64,000 nt of DNA from Liolophura sinensis (lineage: Eukaryota; Mollusca; Polyplacophora; Chitonida; Chitonidae), in contig NC_088306.1 in the NCBI RefSeq assembly GCF_032854445.1, positions 27,563,764 through 27,627,763 of the forward strand, in the 5' to 3' direction. The translations under genes and the position numbers were made by a program. The notes beneath the pieces were generated by a model that saw nothing but the letters and a program-made list of their open reading frames with translations, was not told where the DNA came from and made no database searches. Shown here piece after piece: positions 17,036-29,065 of the stretch (positions are counted from its first letter, which is position 1; every line of letters begins with the position of its first letter).

Positions 17036-18450
17036 TTAATACAGGAAACAGGTAAACGTTTGCAAACTCTCGCACACAAATGCATGGATCACTACAAGGC
17101 ACATCCACCCCTTTAAGGAGATCAATTTAATACTCTTTTTTGTGGCATCTACACCATATGGGAGACGTGCAGGAGTCTTCCGAATCCTGTGAGAGTGACA
17201 TAGTGGAGGTTCTGCATCTGTAGTCGTTGCGGTATCCTCCGAGATTGTTGGCTGAAAATCAGGATTAGAGTCATCTTCGCACTGATTCCACTGTGCGAGA
17301 GCCCCTGGCCGAAACGGTGGTACTAAGGGGTTCAGCTCAGTCATCGGATATGTGCGAAAGAAATATTCCTCTTCATCCAACGAGTCTGATGAATAATCCT
17401 GGTCTGTGCGCTGCACATGCGGCTCACGGTGTTTCTGTCGATTTGGTTTAGGCTTGCTGGGGACTGGAACAGAAACAGGTAAGTAATCTTTTCAGCACCT
17501 GAGTGACCCATTTCTTCATGCAGTTCCTTGTATATAAGGGGCTTATACTTTGCATGAAGTACCAACTATTTGTGGATGTTGCCTTAGGGGACTCACATGT
17601 GAGTCTATTCAGCAGATCATGATCATCCACTTTAAGACGTTATTCTTCCCTGAGCAAGCACTTCACTCCATGTGAAATGTCATTGCCGGACTTAACCTTG
17701 GGTGATCCCTTTAGTTTCAGGTAAGTTCCTATGTCTGGGTCGTTTTGCTGAGCGTTTCTGATGCTTTCCTTTGTCTTGGCACACAAGGTATTCACTGAGT
17801 TGCGAACCAAACCCAGTTTATCCGTGTTCACCACTTGCGGATCATTGGTGATGGCACTGATCCATGGAGCCAGTTCATGGGACTGAGCTCGAACAGCTTT
17901 GACAACTGCACTTATCGTATCAGGAGACATCTCTTCTGAGCAGGAGCAGATGAATTCGTCAATGTCAGTTAGCATCCTAGACAATCCATCGGCGTCCCCA
18001 TTTGACTTTCCTGGACGATATCGCACCACAAAGCTGTAATCAGTAAGTCCAGAAACCCATCGTTGTCAAGTTGCATGTGATTTGGCTCACGTTAACGTAT
18101 AGGTCAAAGGATTATTATCGCTGTATACAGTTGTGTGACAAGTATAGTACAGGTAATCCCTAAAGTCATCGCCCAATTTAATGCCAGAAACTCGAGTTTA
18201 CCCGAGTGTAGATGGTGTCGTTGCTCAGATGGGCTCAATGTTCTTTATCCATAGCCTATGGCCCGTAGATTACCTCTTCCTTGGTACTGGTAAAGTACAG
18301 CTCCTAATCCTTCTGATGATGCATCTGTATGCAGAATGAAGGGTTTTCCAAAGTCTGGGTACGCCATTACCGTTTCCTTCGAAAAGGCATCTACCAGTTC
18401 TTCCAGAACCTGTTGATGACAGTCAGTCCAAATTACTGAGCTATTTGAAG
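17036..18450 (-). pseudogene. Gypsy pol relics: RNase H, zinc region and integrase C-terminus
   Basis: Read on minus from 18450: WTDCHQQVLEELV and PFILHTDASSEGLGAVLYQ mark the RT/RNase H junction with the RNase H catalytic Asp. A stop interrupts it near 18256. Next comes VRYRPGKSNGDADGLSR (18029 on), the usual end of RNase H. ELHEEMGHSGAEKI (~17540) is the His/Cys zinc domain. HRIRKTPARLPY (~17170) is typical of a Gypsy pol C-terminus. The integrase catalytic core is deleted. Confidence 0.8.
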
Positions 18451-18534
18451 GGGCTTATCCAGATGATCGCCGATTCACTTTAGTTCGAACCCTTCGCTTA
18501 GTCACACTGGATGTTTCTGCCGATACTTTAGCAT

Positions 18535-19398
18535 TTAACAGATCCGACTCCTCATTAAGCATCCCCATGACTTGACGTTTCTGTTCTGCGGAGATCCGCA
18601 TTTTTTCATTTCGTGACGATTAGCGTCGCTCTGCAGTCCTGTCAAAACTGCCCTTTGAAACATTTGTTGAACTAATGTACTGTCATAGCTAACAGCCATC
18701 TCCCCCTGAGAAGCAAACAATATCTTCTGTCGTAAGTCCATCATCCTAATTAAGAATGCTTGTGGATCTTCCTTACTTCCCTGAGCTCAGGCACACAGCT
18801 GTTGATAAAGTTCAGTTGAACTCTTCTGTCTGTACTGCGCACGAAGAATTCTTCGCAGAGCTGATAAAGTCAAATGAGTCCTTCCTTCTAGGTAGCTTCT
18901 GAGCCCAAGCCCTGGGACAATTGCTCGGAGTACAGCCTGAACGACTTCAGCTTCACTGTGGCCTTGTGCACACCCTTGTTCAATTTGTCTTATTAGACTG
19001 GTGAAACTCAGTCGGCCTTGTTGTGTTGGTTCATCAATCTGACCTCCAAGCTTAAACTCACGCTTCCATATAGGTGTCACTAAAGTAGGAGTTACATCAG
19101 GCCTTGAAGGAATGATTTGCTTTTCTGGTTCATTAGGATCGGATTTGCCTGTCTTACTTTGTTTCTTACCAACCGATTCGAAATAAGACTGTGCTGTTAA
19201 AAGACTTGCCATTCCTCCATCCTCCTTCGTAGCTTCAGCAACCATGTATTTGTTAAGCAGCTGTACTAAAGAAGGCTTTCCTAATTCCGCCGTATACTTA
19301 TCAGAAACTGTCAGTTTTTGCAACAGTCCAATAAGCTCATCTGCTGACAAAGTATAAAGCTTTTGTCTCACTGCATACTCCAACTCTAGGTCAGCCAT
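18535..19398 (-). pseudogene. gag-like gene of the Gypsy element, broken
   Basis: 203 codons run from ATG 19398 (MADLELEYAVRQKLYTLSA) to a stop at 18787-18789, and a further in-kind segment (MMDLRQKILFASQGE..) continues to about 18535 in a different frame. The composition (LIGLLQKLTV, LVQLLNKY, VQAVLRAIVPGLGLRSYL) fits a capsid-like Gag. No zinc knuckle is seen. Confidence 0.7.
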
Positions 19399-19999
19399 TT
19401 TTCCTTAAGATGAAACTATTACAAATCTATCGTACTTACAGATATCCTAAAACAGCTAATAAATTGTATGACATATAATGCATCCAATTCAAAAGACTGA
19501 CATCCTATGCGCTGCACAGTTTCTTACACAGTTTCTTACACAGTTTCTTACACAGTTTCTTAACATGTAAACGAAATACCATGTCAACCAAATACTATGT
19601 CAACCAACAACAGTCTCAACACTCAGTAAGCATAGTAGTGCTGCAACCAACCTGCATGCCGCCTAAGAGTCCTTCCACTGTAGGTCTGATTTACTCAATG
19701 TGTATTGCAATGTCACAATGGTAATAACAATCTTCCAAAGTTTTTATAGGAATATCCTCTGATGCACATAAAAGCTGTCTAGCTGCACACAGGTACATGT
19801 ACACCATATGCACATTATCTGATGTCATTACGTCTCTTCAACTGATTTACCAGTCATACGTCTGTTCTGCCCCACCCTACGTATTGTCCTCTGTACTCAT
19901 TTCGTCAATGTGCGTAATAGCTCAGTTGACTGTTTATCGCTGTACTCAGACAGACATCACTGCAGTTATTCATTCCCAAATCCCGGACAGGCCCCCAAA

Positions 20000-20114
20000 T
20001 GTAACACCGGATATATATATAAGAGAACGAGGCAGCTCATACACAAGCCACTGGATGTACAAGGCATCATATATGGAAAATGTACAGATGGGGGCACTAC
20101 AACATGGCCTTACA
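20000..20114 (-). repeat. 5' LTR of the Gypsy element
   Basis: 115 bp with TG..CA-type ends (TGTAAC and TTACA), adjacent to the primer-binding site on its left and the target duplication on its right. Confidence 0.85.
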
Positions 20115-20362
20115 AATACATTTCTGGATGGTATTTCCCCAGAGGAAAATTTAGAGACTAGGATCTTTGAAACACCGTGTTGCTCATTATGCCAGTTGGA
20201 TTCTTACTATGTAGCGTTTTAAATATTGTCTGTCTTTCTTCATTGGCACTAAAATTCACCGAAACCTCACAATAAAATGTCTTGCCCAGTTTCCCAGACA
20301 AATCTGGAGTTGGCTATTGTCATAATCAAACAACAAACTTATTCAATTCATTACCTCATTTG

Positions 20363-20447
20363 GATTTCTACACCATAATACTGGCCGTCGTCGCATAAGC
20401 GAAATATTATTGGGTATTGCGTAAAACACCAATCAAATAAAATAAAT
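20363..20447 (-). repeat. Dispersed mollusc-type repeat (TTTGATTGGTGTTTTACG family)
   Basis: Minus-strand copy of a family starting with a TTTATTT run and ATTTGATTGGTGTTTTACGC, followed by GCGACGACGGCCAGTAT. Orthologous copies are in A (34707-34792) and B (59455-59548). Confidence 0.75.
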
Positions 20448-23400
20448 ATCTTTTCTGTAAACTACGTAACAGCATATTTTCCATCTTTTGTCGCAGGTAT
20501 TTGGGGCAGTGCTTTCTGCATCATGTTTAATCGACTATTTGATGACAATCGAAACATGGACCCCGTGAAGATGGTCAGACGGGAAATGAGTATGTTCATG
20601 AGTAAAATGCACACCACTTGCCAGGCCTTGAAAACCACTATATTATCATTTTAACTGAAATAAAGAGATACTGAAGCTAATATTCCTACCCATCAGTATA
20701 AGTTATACAGAAGTTTTTGGTACCAAATTGCTGTCATACTGAAAAGATGATTTCGTCTTGTGATTAGTGGTATTATCTCGTGCAATTTTTATGATAGGAA
20801 AGAATTTACGATTATTCTTATTTTGATAAATTGCTAAAAAAAAATAAAGACTAAACTCTAAATGTACATATCGTGATATTGTAATTAAAAAAGAATCCGT
20901 GCTGAGTGACGGAAGCGAAGATGAAGACGATGATGACGACGATGATTTTGATAATCACGATAACTCTCATCATGAGCATTGTGAAGAACAAGGAGCGGAA
21001 AAAACGGTTGCGGACAAAGGATTCTGGATGAACTGGTTTAAGAGCCTAGTAGATAGGTAATATAATGTATTTTCTTTGCAATTTGCTCCTCTAATTTAGT
21101 CACTTAGCAAATACTGTCACTATCCAACCGCTTCAAAATTTCACTCCACTTCTCTTCATCTTTTAACGCGATTCATGAAGGATATTGGGTTTGTTTGCTT
21201 GGACAAACAGCTGCGACAATATAGCTTTACGGCAAGGATTTTTTGTTTCAATTATCTGGCGAGGTGCAATGGCTTAAACCCTTTGATTTCAATGTTACTG
21301 ACCCTTTCAAAAACGAAAGTTTACTACACACACTTTATAAAGCCTGTTTATGTGTCAACGAAACTTCAGTGATATTTGTAATGGTCGAAATGTGTCATTG
21401 TTTAGTCGTCTTAAAAATAGTAAAAAACCCCCAGTATAATGTTTTCCCAAAACCAATATTTCTTGCATAACAAATCAAAAAAGATGATTTTGCCTACGCT
21501 TGACCACAAGCGTATAGTGACGTCATATTTCTCGTGAAAAGTTCAGAAGTATTACTTGTTTATTTCAGTTGAATTTGAAAATAAAAATGTGGAAGTCAAA
21601 TAATTTGTTGTTTAAGTGTGAACCGATTTCTAAAATCAAAATCTCATGAATATCGTTTTCCGTTTTCAGCAAGAGATTTCAGCTTCTGAGCATGCGTACT
21701 GGCCGCGTGATACACAACTTCCTTAGAGGGATCGCCTTACTACCTAAAGGAGAAGAACATAAGACCCCCAAAAGAAAAATTTTTGTGAAAAGACATTAAT
21801 TAATCCAGTAATTAAGGGGGGTGTTTCTAGTTCAGTCATTAAATTAACGCAACGTATAAAAGAATGACAGGACAAGTTCGAAACGATGCTTAAAAAGACA
21901 AAAGTGTTGCATTTGGTATTTAGCCCAGTCCTTTATTTCACAGGTGTTCTTTCCCCAATTCGAAACTTATTCGAAACAGTTGATAAAGCTAAAGAAAAGA
22001 GCATTAAAATAACTTCTGGTGCAATACATACCATTTGATCCGGAAAGAGCTGGATTTGAACTGTTGACCTAATTACCTGCATGCTTAATACAATTCTACT
22101 ACGCCAGACTTCTTTGTTAAGCTTGGCCAGCCCGTCCAGCATTATTTGACAGTATATAGGTCAGAGGCGTGGAAATAGTATTTACATAAAATAAGCCAAA
22201 AAATTTAATAATTTTTACAGACGATTCAGACGAAGGAATCGGAGTGTATTCCACCCACGTGAAGAAACAATTCGTCGTGGACGCAAGGTTGACTTTCAAC
22301 TCCCCGTACCCTTTCGTGCTGAGGCAAGCCCGAGGGATAGATCTCATCCTGTCGTTTGACTTCAGTGGTAAACTTGGTGATGACAGCGAGCCGTTCAAGG
22401 TAAATTAATTCCTGATGAATAACCAATCAGCTATCTGGTACCAATTTTACAACAGCCATTTATGACCTTAGGTTGAATTAAAAACTTAGTCAACGATTTT
22501 TGGGGGCCCGACACACGTGTGTTGAAATGGTCAAATTTTAATTTCAAGGACCAAACATAAGATCTAAAATCGTATTTTAAATTTGACTTAGCTCCGGGCA
22601 ATGTTATGTGTACATCATTACTTGCCAGCATTCCCTGTTTACTCTGAACTATTCGGATTATTTTAATAACTGCTTTCATTAGATCGGTATCATCGTGTTT
22701 TCCATGGTTTCGAGGTTGTAAAACAAATTTACCTTGCTAAACGAATGTGCTGATGATTTTTTTCCAGGAAATAAAACTGGCTGAAAAGTGGGCTGAACAA
22801 CACGGCCTTCGTTTCCAACCCATCGACGCGAGTGTATTTGAGAAAGAAGGGATGAATGAGTTGTACATCTTCCGTGATCCCAACGACCCTAAATGTCCCA
22901 TAATCTTTCATTTTTTCCTGTGTTCTCTAATTTCGGAAGTATAAGAAGCCAGGTGAGTTGCAAGTATTTCAAGGCGCAGGGTCAAAACCGGCCGTGGTCA
23001 GGGAACATTCCTGCGCTGTCACTGCTTGTGGTGCCTTGGTGACAGTAAGCGATCTACAACGCTCGCGGGAAGATTGATGAAGTCTAAAATTTGTTGGAGA
23101 ACACGTATCCGCCACTTGTGTGGTGTGCATATCTCTACGTCACATGTTGGAAAGTTAGTCATTAACTTACTTACGGTCGGAGATTTACGGCGGGCAGTTC
23201 TGTTTGCTCCAGCAACAATATCGACAAAATAAATCAATACAGCCAGGCTGGAACACACTACTCACTGCTATACATGCACTCTTATATGTACATATATATT
23301 CCACGATTTGCGGTGCTAGACAATTTTGATCATTTTGAGAGGCCCCTTTTAATCAGAGAAGTTATTATTTCGTATTTTTCAGATGCCGTAATAATTTTTT

Positions 23401-23622
23401 GCCCTAAACGTTTTCTCTTTCGTCATCAGGTATTGCAAGGGAGAATACTTACGATAAGAATTCGCGGTGTTCGCCATCTTTGACGATCCTGAGGCTCCTT
23501 ATTCCACGTTTAACTTCACCTACATCCACACGGCGTTTGATCGGTCATCTCAGCTGATGGAATTCAATACACTCAACCGCCTGAAGGAGATCAAAGAGGC
23601 GGTCCAGAGGAAAAGAAAATAA

Positions 23623-24316
23623 TTCATTTTAATGAGATTAGAAACCAATGTAAATTGTGTACGTAGAACATTAAAGGATAGGATATATGCCTTTTTAGAC
23701 GTTGCCAGCATAGTTTTACTGTTTGTTGAGAGCGGACAACACCGGAATCTCCTCTGATCTCGCGGGTTTGATGGTAATAAGCGGTCGAAAGCGGAACATA
23801 GGGAGGGCCATTACAATGTAGTCTTCCATGAAGTTTATTGAAGGTCTCTTGACTTCCATCAGTATGACATACTCGTGTCCAAGAACCTGCTGTGTGTGAG
23901 AAAATATTATATATATTTACGTATATATGTTTATTTTGAATTGCCTCATTACAATGGTCATCAAAGTTAAATATGTTTGAACACAGCGTGAACACCTATT
24001 GTACAATCATATCATTACATAACAGAAATCACAAGTAATGCATAATTTTAACATTCCGTGAGTATTCCCCCATAATGTTTTTTTTAATAAATATTATAAC
24101 GCGAGGCAATATTTTTGTCGTGTTTAAATGTTTCAGTAGAATTAGATGACATTATTAGTGCTATTTTAGAGTTAGAGCCTCAATAATTTTTTTACATACC
24201 TGTACTTTTTTGGTTTGTACTGTCATAAACTGATCAAGATTTACAGTTCGTTTGACTTCGCTTTCGTCTTCAATGTTTTCAAGACAATTCGTTATTCGTT
24301 TCAGAAAACGACAATC
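23623..24316 (+). repeat. Duplicated 3' flank of cPLA2 copy C
   Basis: Gene-free. It matches the 3' flanks of copy A (31488 down to ~30575) and copy B (62805-63955), with some internal deletion. Homology fades near 24316. Confidence 0.8.
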
Positions 24317-24900
24317 TCTCTCACCAATACTGTATGCTAATTAACAGCAAGGCTGGTGAACTGGAGAATTTGCCATCCGGAAGTTAATCCTAAAGTGAAA
24401 ATTGTCTCTTTACAGATGATATGGCCATTTGGTAGTGTATAGCCGCAATTTTAAAATAGACGAAGGGTGCATTAAGCAGGAACTGCAAGATAACAAACAA
24501 GACAAGCCCTGGTATTTTCAATTTCACTTACAAAATCAGAAGTCATGATTTTTACATGAAAACGGGTTGCACCGGAATTAAACTTGAATGACATTCTGTT
24601 AAAGTTTTTGCGTGGTTATTCGCAGATGTTTACTGATGCAATACGCTGTCCGGGTTCTCGAAGGGTACCCGAATTGAGATACTCATAGCATTTTAGGTTG
24701 TCTAATAATTTATCTGTATTTAGTTGTGAAATTTGGTTGATATTCGCCCGCTTAAAGATTGGCTTTTAATGGTGTTCTTCGATGAATTAAGAACTTTGTG
24801 TAGCAGAGGGAGTCACCAATTTTATGTTAAGTTCTCTAACTGATATGCAATTTGTTTTCAAGTGTTTTTGAAAAGTGTGTACTGCCTCGTTTGGCGTTCA
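24317..24900. other. AT-rich intergenic DNA, nothing recognised
   Basis: No coding sequence, repeat array or RNA gene that I can support. It lies between the end of the copy C flank and a SINE remnant. Confidence 0.6.
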
Positions 24901-25660
24901 GAGAGGTTAGTATTATGTGACTAGGTGGGGTGTCATGCCTGAAGTATTCGGCATGATACTTCAGTGGCGGTAGCAGATTGCGGCATGGACTCGAGCTGCC
25001 ACAATACATCGTACACACACAAACACACCTGATGACTTTGCGGCATGGACTCGAGCTGCCACAATACATCGTACAAACACAAACACACCTGATGACTTTG
25101 CGGCATGGACTCGAGCTGCCACAATACATCGTACAAACACAAACACACCTGATGACTTTGTGGCATGGACTCGAGCTACCACAAGACATCGTACACGCAC
25201 ACACACACCTGATGACTTTGTGGCATGGACTCGAGCTGCCACAATACATCGTACACACACAAACACACCTGATGACTTTGCGGCATGGACTCGAGCTGCC
25301 ACAAGACATCGTACACGCACACACACACCTGATGACTTTGTGGCATGGACTCGAGCTGCCACAATACATCGTACAAACACAAACACACCTGATGACTTTG
25401 CGGCATGGACTCGAGCTGCCACAATACATCGTACAAACACAAACACACCTGATGACTTTGCGGCATGGACTCGAGCTGCCACAATACATCGTACAAACAC
25501 AAACACACCTGATGACTTTGTGGCATGGACTCGAGCTGCCACAAGACATCGTACACGCACACACACACCTGATGACTTTGTGGCATGGACTCGAGCTGCC
25601 ACAAGATATCTTACACACACAAACACACCTGATGACTCCTCATCGTCATATGTCTAACAC
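24900..25660 (+). repeat. SINE body internally expanded into eleven 60-bp units
   Basis: Sequence before the array (ctaggtggggtgtcat..) and after it (gatgactcctc..gtcatatgtc) matches the 3' half of the SINE at 35866-36270. The segment between has become a tandem array, 24981-25640, of eleven near-identical 60-bp units (cggcatggactcgagctgcc start). The unit is a multiple of three and stop-free in several frames, giving long meaningless frames on both strands. Confidence 0.9.
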
Positions 25661-25664
25661 GTCG

Positions 25665-25735
25665 TCACACACACACACACGCACACGCACGCACACGCAC
25701 ACACGCACACACACACGCACACACACATACATACC
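25665..25735. repeat. (CA)n microsatellite
   Basis: Runs of acacac interrupted by acgcac, directly after the 60-bp array. Confidence 0.95.
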
Positions 25736-26522
25736 AGTTCCAGAAAATCAACATACCGACCGTTTGGCTAAAGATTCATCCTTACTCTCTGATGTGCTTG
25801 TTCATGTTCAACTTCAGACTGTATCGTGCACTAAAATCTTCTTTGCTTCTTTATGGCAGGAGGGGTTGTATGCAGCAAATGACTGTCGATTTTGCTATGA
25901 TTTTCAATCGTCTGTCTGTAACGGTTTTATTTTAGTAAGAAGTCGCAAGGCTGGCGTGTTGATTTTATTAGGATTCATATTGGATTATGTCCATTACATG
26001 CTGGTCTGAACAGAATAAATTCACACTCTAAAGGACTAGGTGACCATTACCAAGTTAAAGAATCTGTGGATCACCTTTCGCTAAGATTAACATCATACAC
26101 ATTCAGACAATGTCGATTTAAGTTGAAACAGCAAGTATGTTGCATGTCTCAAAGGTTTTATAAACCAAGCTTAGATGTCTCTCTATAACTGTGTGGTCGT
26201 GCATAGTATATTTATTTTAGCCACAGCAGGTGAATTATTATTCACAAGTTGGAGACAAAGTTAAATCAAAACAGTCATAATAAAATCAAGAATAAGTAAA
26301 TGAGAGCGTTTCTTATATATTGCACCATACATGTGAAGGTCAGTCATCAACCTGCGTATGGTCGTGGGTTTTACCGGGCTCTGCCCATTTTCCTCCCACC
26401 AGAATGCTGGCAGCTGCCGTATAAGTAAAATATTCTTAAGTATGGCTTAAAACACCAGTCAAATAAAACAAATAAATATATACATGTATTGCACACTGAC
26501 AACGTTAGACCAATCAACTCAC
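25736..26522. other. Gene-free stretch with one dispersed repeat
   Basis: No gene seen. A minus-strand copy of the TTTGATTGGTGTTTTACG repeat family lies at ~26335-26478, with its GTGGGAGGAAAATGGGCAGA and ACCCACGACCATACGCAG parts well preserved. Confidence 0.65.
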
Positions 26523-27549
26523 CTGATTGTCCCCGGAAAGGTTTGGCAGGTGAGAATGGCGACAATGGACAGGTTTCCTGTAGAGACAAACCTCTCATAA
26601 AGTTATGTACCGCGCCTGCGCGACCGGCTCTCGTACTCAACAATTCGCAACGTTTACTGCAAAAAATAATGACAAAATACATAAATAAACCAAGCCTAAA
26701 TTCTAAATAAACAAAAAAAAAATGGATGAATAAAAAGACTAATCAAAAATGATAATATGTTACCTGTGATTTAATTCTGCATGTACCCTATATATTAATT
26801 CTGTTGTTTCAGGACATGACGTTTCTTAAAGACTCGGACGGACATGATCTGGATAAAGTGAAAGTGGAGTGGGACTTGTATGTTAACTTGCGATTTCATT
26901 TGGTTTTCTTCCGTTTTCTCAGATCGACTTTATCTTTGACTTTTCTGACACAAAAAGTGACATATACAGGGACGTGAATGATGTGGAAAAAGTGGAAATT
27001 AAACAGGACTTATGTGGCAACCTGCAATTTACTTTTGTTTTCCCCCACTTTTTTCTTATTTCATCTTTCGAATATGACGTTTCTTAGGTAAAAAAACGTA
27101 ATATAAATTGGTTTACATGATCTGAAAAAAGTGAAAATGAAATATAATTTGTTTGGTAACTTTCTAATATGATTGTAATCTGTTAATGACCTTATTTGTC
27201 TTGTCTTATACACCTGTTACAGGTAGACGAAACTGTGAACAACTGCTTTATTTGTAATTTGGTTTCCTGTTGAGTGTTCAAGTTCTCTCAAAGAATGAGA
27301 AACCTACTTACTTTTCCACCAAACCCTTAATCAGTCCTGACCAAAGTCCTTTGCCCTTTGACGTCGTTTTGGATTTCTGACGTTTCAGGGGTGGTCGCTT
27401 GGCGGCCTCGTAGCGCCCTCTTTTGGCAGGAGGTGGCTTGGTTGATACGTCATCTTCGTCATCACTATTAACGTTCTCGTCAGTGTCCTCGGAATCGCTG
27501 TCGTCATTGCTTGCGTCATTATCGTCGGTTCCATTTTCCAACTGTTTCT
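26523..27549 (-). pseudogene. cPLA2 copy D: two-exon relic
   Basis: Two minus-strand exons with good splice sites correspond to the acidic exon and the next exon of copies A/B. 27312-27549 (238 bp, the same length as in copy A) encodes an Asp/Glu-rich run, a basic patch and GLWSGLIKGLVEK, parallel to GFWMNWFKSLVDR in A. 26523-26656 (134 bp) encodes ELLSTRAGRAGAVHNFMRGLSL, parallel to QLLSSRTGRAGVIHNFLRG in B. No other cPLA2 exon is recognisable nearby, so this is a relic or part of a rearranged gene. The sequence is clearly diverged from A-C, so it is an older paralogue. Confidence 0.75.
26810..27150. repeat. Degenerate ~110-bp repeats inside the copy D intron
   Basis: Three loosely similar units, each with a gacatgatctgga-aaagtgaaa-type core followed by a T-rich stretch. 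They are diverged and non-coding. Confidence 0.4.
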
Positions 27550-28135
27550 CTGTCAAGTAAGGATAAAAAAAGTTCAACGTCATTGTTTATCGAAATCAGA
27601 AACATTCTCTGCCTACCTTGTTTTCTGGTTTTAAAAATCACCGGACTATAAATTTCACTACATCGCAAAGATGGACGATTGACAAATTTAAATTAAGAAA
27701 TGTATTTTCTTTGATCATGTCCCAAAATTATTACTACCTTCGTGGGTTCACCATAAATTGTCTTTAGCTAATCTATTTATTCTGAGGAGATATCTTCTCA
27801 ATGTCTTCGCCTGACAGATCACAAATATCCTGATGTAAAGAGGGGATGCAGTCAGATCTTTGTCTCGTCTGAACTTGAGACCTCAACGTAGAGCACTGTT
27901 GTCAAAAACTACTGGAATCGGCCAGGTAAAAACCACAGCAGTGTGGATTTCTGGAAAGCGCAAAGTATAATGTTAGCTCATTAAGGCCAATTAAGGTTAA
28001 TTAGGCCATTAAGCTCGTATCGTCCAGTTATGCAGTAAACAGCTGTATATGTGCTTTGAGTGTAGACTTATGCATTGAACAACACATCTGCAGACATGTC
28101 ATTTGCGAGACTACAGGTCATTTACCGTGCAACTG
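27550..28135. other. Gene-free intergenic DNA
   Basis: Nothing recognised apart from a short ggccaattaaggttaattaggccatt inverted motif near 27985. Confidence 0.5.
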
Positions 28136-28735
28136 ACAGTTCAGTAACACCAAATAGTAATATGAACTGTCTCCCAGGTCTCTGTCCAGTTAATACCGAC
28201 ATCCATCAGAATAGTTCAGTAACATCGAATACCAATGTGAACTGTCTCCCCCGTCTATGTTCAGTTAATACCGACATCCATCAGAACAGTTCAGTGAAAC
28301 CGAATACTAATGTGAACTGTCTCCTCCGTCTCTGTTCAGTTCATGCCGACATCAATCAAAACAGTTTAGTAACACCGAACACTGATGTGAACTGTCTTCT
28401 CCGTCTCTGTCCAGTTTATACCAACATCCATCAGAATAGCTCAGTAACACCAAAGACTAATGTGAACTGTCTTCTCTGTCTCTGTCCAGTTTATACCGAC
28501 ATCCATCAGAATAGTTCAGTAACACCGAATACTAATGTGAACTGTCTCCCCGGTCTCTGTTCAGTTAATACCGGCATCCATCTGAATAGTTCAGTAACAT
28601 TGAATACTAATGTGAACTGTCCCCCCGTCTATGTCCAGTTAATACCGACATCCATCAGAATAGTTCAGTAACACCGAACACTAATGTGAACTGTCTCCTC
28701 CGTCTCTGTCCAGTTTACACCGACGTCTATCAGAA
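28136..28735. repeat. 75-bp minisatellite, eight copies
   Basis: Imperfect tandem copies of a 75-bp unit (start ttcagtaacaccgaatacta). One frame stays open for 198 codons because 75 is a multiple of three, but there is no conserved start, splice signal or protein-like bias. The array decays into TCTG-type repeats at ~28750. Confidence 0.9.
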
Positions 28736-29065
28736 TATTACACGTCTGTCTATCTGTCCGTCTTTCCGTCTGTCTGTCTTCCTGTCATCAACTTTGCGGA
28801 AACGTTATGCCTAGGGCTGAGTAAATTTGTATTTACACGCGGTTCGGCTTTGGGCTAAGCATAGATGTGTTACATTGTTATGGCGATCCAGATCTGGACA
28901 CGAATCCAGAATTTGTTTTAAAAGATGCTTCAAGGTTGCAAGATAGATTACAAATGCATATTTAATTTTTTTCCCTTTGCCTGGCGATAGTGCCTAGCAG
29001 AGCATTGTGTATTTCTTGTAACTTTGCTATCAGTGATCAAAGCTATCGCCATATAGTTTAAGACG

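Larger units (their letters stand above)
16395..20114 (-). mobile_element. Internally deleted Ty3/Gypsy-type LTR retrotransposon
   Basis: LTRs TGTAAC...TTACA at 16395-16586 (192 bp, swollen by a TA run) and 20000-20114 (115 bp), flanked by a 4-bp target duplication AATA (16391-16394 and 20115-20118). The un-inserted site is present in copies A and B. Inside the 5' LTR (right side) is a primer-binding site beginning TGGGGGCCTGTCCGGGAT two bases from the LTR. A purine-rich GACGGGGTGGA tract abuts the other LTR. Coding relics on minus: gag, part of RNase H, a His/Cys zinc region and the integrase C-terminus. Protease, most of RT and the integrase core are missing. Confidence 0.9.
14196..23622 (+). 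pseudogene. cPLA2 copy C: 5'-truncated pseudogene
   Basis: Homologous to the last nine exons of copies A and B. Exon remnants: 14196-14399, 14767-14881, 15706-15832, 20497-20589, ~20887-21056, 21670-~21786, 22221-22399, 22768-22952, 23430-23622. The C2 domain and the GLSGS exon are absent because homology starts in intron 7 at ~13762. Damage includes two deletions in the first exon (7 and ~13 bp), an 11-bp deletion in the EWIEFSP exon, loss of the splice acceptor before the acidic exon, a lost donor after the next one, and a 2-bp deletion in the penultimate exon. The residue after the catalytic Asp is Arg instead of Gly (VVDAR). A 3.7-kb LTR retrotransposon interrupts the intron between 15832 and 20497. 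Clearly non-functional as cPLA2. Confidence 0.9.

Noticed and set aside
24961-25626. Long open frames (up to 343 codons) on both strands over the 60-bp array
   Set aside because: They are forced by a stop-free repeat unit divisible by three; several frames on both strands are open at once, with no splice or start context.
24981-25640. CRISPR-like array of regular repeats
   Set aside because: Repeats are head-to-tail without unique spacers, in animal DNA, and derive from a SINE.
28075-28671. 198-codon frame over the 75-bp array
   Set aside because: Repeat-driven; no protein-like conservation between units beyond DNA identity.
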